In this document: positions 55,467 through 60,518 of the stretch, piece after piece
Layout of the letters: every line of letters starts with the position of its first letter
Position numbering within the stretch: the first letter of the stretch is position 1
Origin: Gammaproteobacteria bacterium
Lineage (GTDB): Bacteria; Pseudomonadota; Gammaproteobacteria; Arenicellales; Poriferihabitantaceae
Reading direction: 5' to 3'
Assembly (NCBI GenBank): GCA_009842505.1
Contig: VYFG01000037.1
Span: forward strand, 1-60,518
Length of the DNA: 60,518 nucleotides
Translations under genes and position numbers: made by a program
The notes under the pieces: generated by a model
The model's database searches: none
What the model saw: only the letters and a program-made list of their open reading frames with translations
What the model was told of the DNA's origin: nothing

Positions 55467-56612
55467 TCAGTTGCCGGACTTGAAGTTGGTCCAGGTCCGG
55501 GTCCTGACGCGTTCGATACGCGGCGGGACCGGTTTCAGGGAATACATCATCTCCACCGCCTCCTGGGACGGATAGGCGGCGGCACTGCCGGTCACCTCCT
55601 CGTCCACCATTGAAAAGGCATCGGCGTTCGCGGTTGCGTACCAGGTGTAGTTGCTGTCCGCGGCAGCCACCTCGGGGCGCATCATGTAATTGAGGAACAG
55701 GTGGGCATTCTCAATGTTCTTGGCGTCCGCGGGAATCACCCAGCCATCCACCCAGACGTTGGCGGCGCCGTCACCGGCCGGCAGGAAAAAGTCCAGCACC
55801 ACGCCGGTATTGGCCTCTTGCGCACCGGACATGGCCAGGAGGCCGTCCGGTCCCCAGGTCACCGCCACACAGAACTCCTTCTGCGGCATACGCTGGTAGG
55901 CATAGTTGTCAAAGGTCTTGATGTACGGGCGAACCTTGAGAAGCATCTCCTCCGCCTTGGCGTAGTCATCCGGGTTGGTGGAGGAAGGATCGAGTCCGAG
56001 GTAAGCCAGCGCCATGGGAATGACGTCGGTCGGAGAATCGAGGAACGACACGCCGCACTTGGCCAGCTTCTCCATGTTTTCCGCCTTGAAGATCAGGTCC
56101 ATGGAACCGATCGGCGCGTCGGGAAACACCTCCCGGACGTACTCCTCGTTGTAGGTCACGCCGTGGGTGCCCCACATGAAAGGAACCATGTACTTGTTTC
56201 CCGGATCCTTCTCCGAGGAAAGGGAATCCAGGACATCCTTGCGCATGTACTTGAAATTATCCAGCTTGGATTTGTCCAGGGGCTGGAGTATCCCGGCGGG
56301 AATCATCCGCGCTACCGGGGTGCTGGAATGGCTGACCACGTCATAACCTGAATTACCGGCCAGCAGCTTTGAATCGATGGCCTCCACCGAGTCGTAGGTG
56401 TCGTAGGTGACCTTGATGTTGTACTCCTTTTCAAAATTGGCAATGGTTTCTTCGCCGATGTATTCCGCCCAGTTGGTCACGAACAGCTCCCCTTCCGCCA
56501 GGGCCAGGTTGCCGGTCAGCAGGGCAGCCAGGGCGCCCCCCAGTAGGACGGTTTTTTTCGGGCTGCTGTTGGTGTTGCTTTCTATTGTTTGATTCAGGAT
56601 TTTCATTGACAT
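55467..56612 (-). CDS. Polyamine-binding periplasmic protein, PotD/PotF type
   Basis: 381 residues with a signal peptide (SPKKTVLLGGALAALLTGNLALA) and no lipobox. The mature protein opens GELFVTNWAEYIGEETIANFEKEYNIKV, split across the start of the domain, as in PotF/SpuD. Acidic and aromatic residues that grip amines in the family are present, for example in VSFLDSPTDVIPMAL and the VWVDGWVIPADAKN block. ATG 56612 has GAGG five bases upstream. It is first in the potFGHI-like operon. Confidence 0.92.
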   Translation of the reverse strand: MSMKILNQTIESNTNSSPKKTVLLGGALAALLTGNLALAEGELFVTNWAEYIGEETIANFEKEYNIKVTYDTYDSVEAIDSKLLAGNSGYDVVSHSSTPVARMIPAGILQPLDKSKLDNFKYMRKDVLDSLSSEKDPGNKYMVPFMWGTHGVTYNEEYVREVFPDAPIGSMDLIFKAENMEKLAKCGVSFLDSPTDVIPMALAYLGLDPSSTNPDDYAKAEEMLLKVRPYIKTFDNYAYQRMPQKEFCVAVTWGPDGLLAMSGAQEANTGVVLDFFLPAGDGAANVWVDGWVIPADAKNIENAHLFLNYMMRPEVAAADSNYTWYATANADAFSMVDEEVTGSAAAYPSQEAVEMMYSLKPVPPRIERVRTRTWTNFKSGN

Positions 56613-56644
56613 TGCCACCTCGGGACTTATGTAAGGACCGAGGC

Positions 56645-56652
56645 AGTATAAT
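56645..56652. promoter_or_regulatory. Overlapping divergent -10 boxes between the polyamine binder and the Sco gene
   Basis: In the 102-base spacer, TATAAT lies on the plus strand at 56647-56652 and TATACT on the minus strand at 56645-56650, pointing to the Sco gene and the binding protein gene respectively. Neither has a strong -35 box. The minus-strand start would fall about 26 bases before the binding protein ATG. This is a plausible shared promoter, inferred from spacing only. Confidence 0.4.
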
Positions 56653-56714
56653 TCGATCATTGTCAGTTTTCTATAACGACCGACGATTCCCTATCTCTCC
56701 CAAAGGATTTGATC

Positions 56715-57365
56715 TTGAAGCCGCGCCGCTGGAAATTGATTGCAGCCTGCCTGCTGGCCATGTCGGCGGGCATCCTGACAGCCACCTGGGAAAACGGGCT
56801 GCCCTGGGTCCGGCAGGCACCCCCCGAGGTCCAGGGATTTTTCTGGCCGGAGCAGAAGGCGCTGATCCCATTCGAGATGGTAGATCACCGGCACGATCCC
56901 TTCACCCTCGAGGACCTGGAGGGACAATGGACTCTCATGTTTTTCGGTTACACGTACTGTCCGGACATCTGCCCGGTGACCATGTCGGTGCTGAGAGAGG
57001 CAGTGGCGTCCTATCATGACCGGGCGCCTGAATCGCTGTCCGACATGCAGGTGGCCTTCGTATCCGTGGACGGGGAGCGGGACACGCCGGACCACCTTGC
57101 CGCCTATATCCGCTTTTATGACGAGAACTGGATTGCCGCGTCAGGCGACCGGGACCAGGTGGACAGCCTGACGGTGCAATTGGGTGTTCCCTATGAAATC
57201 GACGAGCACGAGCCGGGCGCCCTGAACTACCTGGTCTCGCACCCCGGAAGCCTGTTTCTCGTCTCCCCGGACACGAAGCTGGCGGCGCTGCTGCAGCCCC
57301 CGCTGAATGTCGAGGGGTTGTCGGACGACCTGATTAAGATACGCCGTTTCATGGCCCGGGGCTGA
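56715..57365 (+). CDS. SCO1/SenC family copper chaperone-like protein
   Basis: 216 residues. An N-terminal membrane anchor (KLIAACLLAMSAGILTA) is followed by a thioredoxin fold with the copper-binding Cys82-x3-Cys86 in TYCPDICP and His176 in YLVSHPGSLF. These proteins help insert copper into cytochrome c oxidase at the cell surface. The start is a TTG at 56715, seven bases after AGGA; a TTG two codons earlier is too close to it. Its end overlaps the convergent tadA by 17 bases. No oxidase genes are adjacent. Confidence 0.9.
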   Translation: MKPRRWKLIAACLLAMSAGILTATWENGLPWVRQAPPEVQGFFWPEQKALIPFEMVDHRHDPFTLEDLEGQWTLMFFGYTYCPDICPVTMSVLREAVASYHDRAPESLSDMQVAFVSVDGERDTPDHLAAYIRFYDENWIAASGDRDQVDSLTVQLGVPYEIDEHEPGALNYLVSHPGSLFLVSPDTKLAALLQPPLNVEGLSDDLIKIRRFMARG

Positions 57366-57843
57366 CAGACCCCGATGCGTCCGGGGTATTCCTCCTTTCG
57401 GCGAAAAATTCATCCAGCAGCGCCGCAGCCTCCCTGCGCAGCACGCCGGAGACGATCCGCGTGCGATGATTCGCAAACGGCGAGTCGAGAAGATTCAGCG
57501 CACTGCCCGCGGCGCCGTAGCGCGGATCCGGAGCCGCATAGACAAGACGCGCGATGCGTGCATGCAGCAGAGCGCCGGCGCACATGATGCAGGGCTCCAA
57601 CGTGACATAGAGGTCGGCACCTTGTAGCCGGTAGTTTCCCAGGCGCATCGCGGCATCCCGAAGGGCGTTTATCTCGGCATGGGCGGTGGGATCGTGATCG
57701 GATACGGAGCGGTTGTGACCCCGACCGATCACCTCACCTTCCAGGACCACGACCGCCCCGACCGGCACCTCGCCCGCGGAGCCGGCCTTGCCGGCTTCCT
57801 CCAAGGCCATAGCCATGAATTCCTTGTCCCGCTGCCCGCTCAT
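57349..57843 (-). CDS. tadA: tRNA adenosine(34) deaminase
   Basis: 164 residues, a zinc deaminase that makes inosine at the wobble position of tRNA-Arg. The catalytic H-A-E is His55-Ala-Glu57 in DPTAHAEINAL, and the zinc cysteines are Cys85 and Cys88 in LEPCIMCAGAL. The family EVPVGAVVV start and the YAAPDPRYGAAGS block are present. The ATG at 57843 begins the conserved part; the frame upstream is unrelated. It is convergent with the Sco gene. Confidence 0.95.
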   Translation of the reverse strand: MSGQRDKEFMAMALEEAGKAGSAGEVPVGAVVVLEGEVIGRGHNRSVSDHDPTAHAEINALRDAAMRLGNYRLQGADLYVTLEPCIMCAGALLHARIARLVYAAPDPRYGAAGSALNLLDSPFANHRTRIVSGVLRREAAALLDEFFAERRNTPDASGSVSPGP

Positions 57844-57959
57844 CCAGGATTTGCAGTTCCGGTCATTTTCGATTGCCCGAAGAGGATATCCGTAGCAGTA
57901 ATCGGAGAACCTGATTCCAGAAAGCTCCAGGGGAGCCTGCTGATGGCGCTCCAGTTCGG

Positions 57960-58230
57960 GTTCGTGCCATCCGGGTTCACCGGGCAGTATACCGGGCAGC
58001 GTGCGAAACGGCGGTGGACAAGGTGTTCCGCCTTCGACCACACCCGGGACTTCATGCGATTCTTCAAGGGCTCCTCCGTCAGCGTCCGATCGCGCAATCC
58101 ATTCGCCCGGATGAAATACTCAGCGGCCGGTGCCACTTCCGGGCGCGCCACGCCATGATGCCGGCGGCGTTCGGTCAGTTCCTCTTTGTAGTCAGCTATG
58201 AGTAGGTGCATTCCCAAATCCAATTGACAT
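57960..58230 (-). pseudogene. Possible decayed IS5-type transposase, C-terminal part
   Basis: A minus-strand frame reads LIADYKEELTERRRHHGVA and later KNRMKSRVWSKAEHLVHRRF. The second stretch recalls the KARVR-KVEHPFRV-K motif near the end of IS5-type transposases, and the first the pattern before it. No N-terminal part, inverted repeat or intact frame is visible. It may be a scar of the same element family as at 625-885. Confidence 0.35.
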
Positions 58231-58537
58231 GGAGCAAGCCCGGGATTTGCTAGGATTACCGCAAGCGGGTCATTCCGAATCCTCGTTGCGAGTATACTGA
58301 TATGCCGTGACGGCTTCATTCAGAAAGGTCGCAGAAGGCATTGCCGCCGGTTATTTATGCCCTGTTATTCGGCATGGGGTACAGATCGGTGGAACGGGGG
58401 CACCCTTTCCGATCGCGCCAATCCCCAGGGAGGCATGTACACATGAAACCGCATGCACATCCCATCCCCGCCATGCACCAAGGTTTCTGCCCTGGCAGGC
58501 GTCTTAAGGGACAGGTAACCGATCAATTCAAACCGTC
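58231..58537. other. Gap between the transposase scar and the MORN gene
   Basis: Mostly non-coding. It should contain the MORN gene promoter; a TATACT box at about 58293-58298 is a weak candidate. Frames such as the one from 58341 give no known domain. Confidence 0.35.
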
Positions 58538-59014
58538 ATGAATAATATTCCCATAACCCTGACCGCGATTTTCCTGCATCTCATGTTCACAGCCCAGGTG
58601 TTTGCGACAAACCAGATGGAACCGTTTGGGCCATACTGGATCGTGGTGGAGAACCAGGATTGTCAGGTTCAGAATCCCTACCCCGAGCCGGGAGAGACAT
58701 TCACATGGTCGGGAGGATGTGTTGATGGCAAGGCCGAAGGAGAGGGGCGGCTGATCTGGCGTTCATCGTATGGCAGTACGGAAACCTACGAAGGCGGCAT
58801 GAAAGCGGGGGCGTTTTACGGTTACGGGGTTCTGACATGGTCAGGCGGCCGCTACGAAGGAGAGTTTCGTGGTCGACAGGCACATGGCAACGGGGTTGCC
58901 AGCTATGAGTCTGGCCTCGAGTATGCAGGCGAATGGCGCAACGGCTGCTTCGGCGATCAGAACAGCGTGTGGGCAACTCTCGGCGCCACTCCCGAAGAAT
59001 GTGGTTTCGAATAG
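58538..59014 (+). CDS. Secreted MORN-repeat protein
   Basis: 158 residues. A signal peptide (PITLTAIFLHLMFTAQVFA) is followed by at least three MORN-type repeats, visible in GKAEGEGRLIWRSS, YEGGMKAGAFYGYGVLTWSGG and YEGEFRGRQAHGNGVASYESG, plus a last YAGEWRNGCF copy. Two cysteine pairs may form disulfides in the periplasm. MORN repeats often bind lipids or proteins. The function in bacteria is largely unknown, and no partner gene is evident. Confidence 0.8.
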   Translation: MNNIPITLTAIFLHLMFTAQVFATNQMEPFGPYWIVVENQDCQVQNPYPEPGETFTWSGGCVDGKAEGEGRLIWRSSYGSTETYEGGMKAGAFYGYGVLTWSGGRYEGEFRGRQAHGNGVASYESGLEYAGEWRNGCFGDQNSVWATLGATPEECGFE

Positions 59015-59108
59015 CAGGCGGCGGTTCTGCTTTACCAGAGTAGGTGATCGTGATCCGGCGAAAAAAGCGCTTCCAATAGATACGAAATGCACCGGCTAAA
59101 ACAGTGAA

Positions 59109-60254
59109 TCATCTCTTCTCCAAACCAAGCACGGTCCGCTCGACAGCGGTCAATTCGTACCGGGTTGTTCTGCCGCCACCCGGTAGCGGCACGATGATCC
59201 CTTTGGCAACCAGATCTGAAAGGTCACGACTTGCTGTTCGATTGGGACACTTGGTGATCGCTTCATATTTTCTTGTCGTTATCCCACCTTCAAAAGACGT
59301 GCGGCCTTCAGCAAATACACGCGACACCATCCTAGCCTGCCGGTCGTTCAACTGATTGCCATAAGCATCATAAAAACGCGTCTTGGCCAATACAAAGTCC
59401 ACTTCTTCCCTGGCAATTTCCTGTGCCTTGATGATCATATCGGCAAAATAATCAAGCCAAACATTAGCATCCAGGCTTTCACGGCTCGCTGTCTCCAGCT
59501 GCTGATAATAGGATTTTTTATCCCCCTCTATCGCCGTGGCAAGACAAGCCGTGGTCGGATAGCCGAGAGACTGTGAAAGTGCATGGTCAGCAACCGCCCG
59601 GCCGACTCGTCCATTGCCATCATCGAAGGGATGAATCACCTCGAACCAAAGATGGGCAATTCCTGCTCGGGCAATCCCGGACTTCATGTTGCCTCCACCC
59701 AGGGGACTTGTCTGGTTGTACCAGTCGACGAACCTCGCCATTTCATCGGGCACCCGGGCCGCTGGCGGGGCTTCATAGTGAACTGTTTCCCGTCCGTAAG
59801 GCCCGCTGATAATCTGCATCGGCGAGGGATCGTTGCGATATAAACCACGTAAAACAGGCGTGTAGCGCTGCTCTGGCACCGCCATGGATTGCCAATTACC
59901 CAGCAGACCGTGTGAAAGTGATATTCGCCAGTTCTTACGAACGTCCACCAGCAGCGAAGCGGCTCCTGCCGCCTTCCGGTCCGAGTGGGCAGGTAGCGTA
60001 TCCGATGTAATCAAAGAGAGCAGGGATGACCTGACCGATTCTCCATCCAGGGTCTCGCCCTCAATGGCGCTGGTTTTGATGGCCTCGGAAAGCATCAGAT
60101 CGATCATAGCTTCTTCCTGGGAAGCCATTGGCAGAGCCTCGAACCGGCCGGCAAGACGTTCCGAATTTATTCGGAATTCAAGTTCCCGGTCTTCAAGCGC
60201 AAGCTTGTCATAGAAAAAAACCGGCCAGCGAGGTTGTTGCCATATCCATTTCAT
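59109..60254 (-). CDS. Fic-domain protein with built-in inhibitory motif
   Basis: 381 residues. The AMP-transfer motif HPFDDGNGRVGR starts at His208. An inhibitory motif of the (S/T)xxxE(G/N) form is seen at Thr61-Glu65-Gly66 in IKTSAIEGE, ahead of the Fic core, so this is a self-inhibited class II Fic. A winged helix-like C-terminal part (TTRKYEAITKCPNRTASRDLSDLV) is typical of such proteins and may bind DNA. It likely modifies a target protein with AMP when released from inhibition. It lies at the edge of an AT-rich tract. Confidence 0.9.
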   Translation of the reverse strand: MKWIWQQPRWPVFFYDKLALEDRELEFRINSERLAGRFEALPMASQEEAMIDLMLSEAIKTSAIEGETLDGESVRSSLLSLITSDTLPAHSDRKAAGAASLLVDVRKNWRISLSHGLLGNWQSMAVPEQRYTPVLRGLYRNDPSPMQIISGPYGRETVHYEAPPAARVPDEMARFVDWYNQTSPLGGGNMKSGIARAGIAHLWFEVIHPFDDGNGRVGRAVADHALSQSLGYPTTACLATAIEGDKKSYYQQLETASRESLDANVWLDYFADMIIKAQEIAREEVDFVLAKTRFYDAYGNQLNDRQARMVSRVFAEGRTSFEGGITTRKYEAITKCPNRTASRDLSDLVAKGIIVPLPGGGRTTRYELTAVERTVLGLEKR

Positions 60255-60281
60255 GGCGCGATTTTAACACTTAAACACGCC

Positions 60282-60294
60282 ATATTATTAATAT
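60282..60294. promoter_or_regulatory. AT palindrome at the Fic promoter
   Basis: ATATTA (60282-60287) and TAATAT (60289-60294) flank one T, 28 bases before the fic start. It may cover the fic promoter and act as an operator, for example for the winged-helix part of Fic, but this is inferred only from location. Confidence 0.3.
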
Positions 60295-60402
60295 TTTTGG
60301 CGCGAATATTGTTCTTAACCAAGCCATACCATCCAAGAAGAGACCACCACCATACAGTTCAAAGGAAATCCTACGAGATGCTCGGAAAAATGGCCGATTG
60401 AA

Positions 60403-60416
60403 GGTAATATATTACC
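60403..60416. repeat. Perfect palindrome GGTAATATATTACC with a repeat of its half
   Basis: The 14-base palindrome is perfect. Its right half (ATTACCTAT, 60411-60419) occurs again 40 bases on at 60451-60459. The tract from 60255 to the end is much more AT-rich than the rest of the window. It looks like a regulatory region of a gene beyond the right edge. Confidence 0.45.
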
Positions 60417-60518
60417 TATAAAAGACGAAAAATCCATTAATCAGTAATTTATTACCTATTGTAAATTTGCTGTGTAACTGAGCCTTTCTCCAGCGGTGTG
60501 CAGGCGCACGAACCCGCC

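Noticed and set aside
57844..58041. N-terminal extension of TadA
   Set aside because: The conserved deaminase begins at the ATG at 57843. The upstream frame is unrelated sequence.

Overview
The window reads as about 60 kb of chromosome from a GC-rich gammaproteobacterium, probably an aerobic heterotroph. The signs are E. coli-type PdxH, Tdh/Kbl and AceK, the uvrA - MFS - ssb neighbourhood known from Pseudomonas, and a divergent lpxL/msbA pair for lipid A, which implies a Gram-negative outer membrane. I cannot name the genus. Almost every gene is intact and closely packed. The exceptions are short graveyards of decayed genes at 0.6-0.9 kb, 5.05-5.67 kb and about 58.0-58.2 kb. The last 260 bases, beyond a Fic gene, are AT-rich.

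Layout: (1) 0.4-7.6 kb: tRNA-Ser(GGA), an IS5-like remnant, pdxH, a methyltransferase, threonine degradation (tdh-kbl), decayed pieces of an ABC ATPase, a LysR regulator and a transposase, then ssb and a YajR-type MFS carrier. (2) 7.7-17.3 kb: uvrA, a NAD-linked molybdenum formate dehydrogenase with a fused NuoE/NuoF-like subunit, and sucCD. (3) 17.4-24.5 kb: an FAH-family hydrolase with a small membrane protein, aceK and aceA (divergent), malic enzyme, and a ketopantoate reductase-like protein. (4) 24.8-37.9 kb, all on the minus strand: a universal stress protein, then a catabolic island. Listed in the direction of transcription the island holds a second sucCD-like CoA ligase, a tripartite tricarboxylate transporter (TctC, TctB, TctA), a GntR/FCD regulator, a TPP-dependent acyl-CoA lyase or decarboxylase, a formyl-CoA CoA-transferase (Frc type), a stand-alone protein like the 10-formyl-THF hydrolase domain of ALDH1L1, and formate-THF ligase. 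(5) 38-49.9 kb: quinone oxidoreductase, pyruvate kinase, SLC13-type carrier, two divergent glycosyltransferases, an NTF2-like protein, lpxL, msbA, and a class III aminotransferase. (6) 50-60.3 kb: an ICMT-like methyltransferase, a TetR-Rieske oxygenase fusion, a polyamine-type ABC transporter, a Sco protein, tadA, a MORN protein and a Fic protein.

The genes suggest a cell built around C1/C2 carboxylate use. The island appears to import a carboxylate, activate it to a CoA thioester, and release formyl-CoA. That can become formate or 10-formyl-THF (Frc, formyltransferase, Fhs) and be oxidised by the formate dehydrogenase, while the glyoxylate shunt (aceA/aceK) and malic enzyme handle C2/C4 carbon. 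A palindromic site with core TGGTATACCA lies upstream of tctC, in variant form upstream of gntR, and far away in front of the FAH gene, which suggests one GntR regulon. The two least ordinary things are this island, whose TPP enzyme lacks the Tyr-Glu pair of known oxalyl-CoA decarboxylases, and a single 601-residue gene joining a BetI-like TetR repressor to a Rieske oxygenase alpha subunit beside polyamine uptake and transamination genes.
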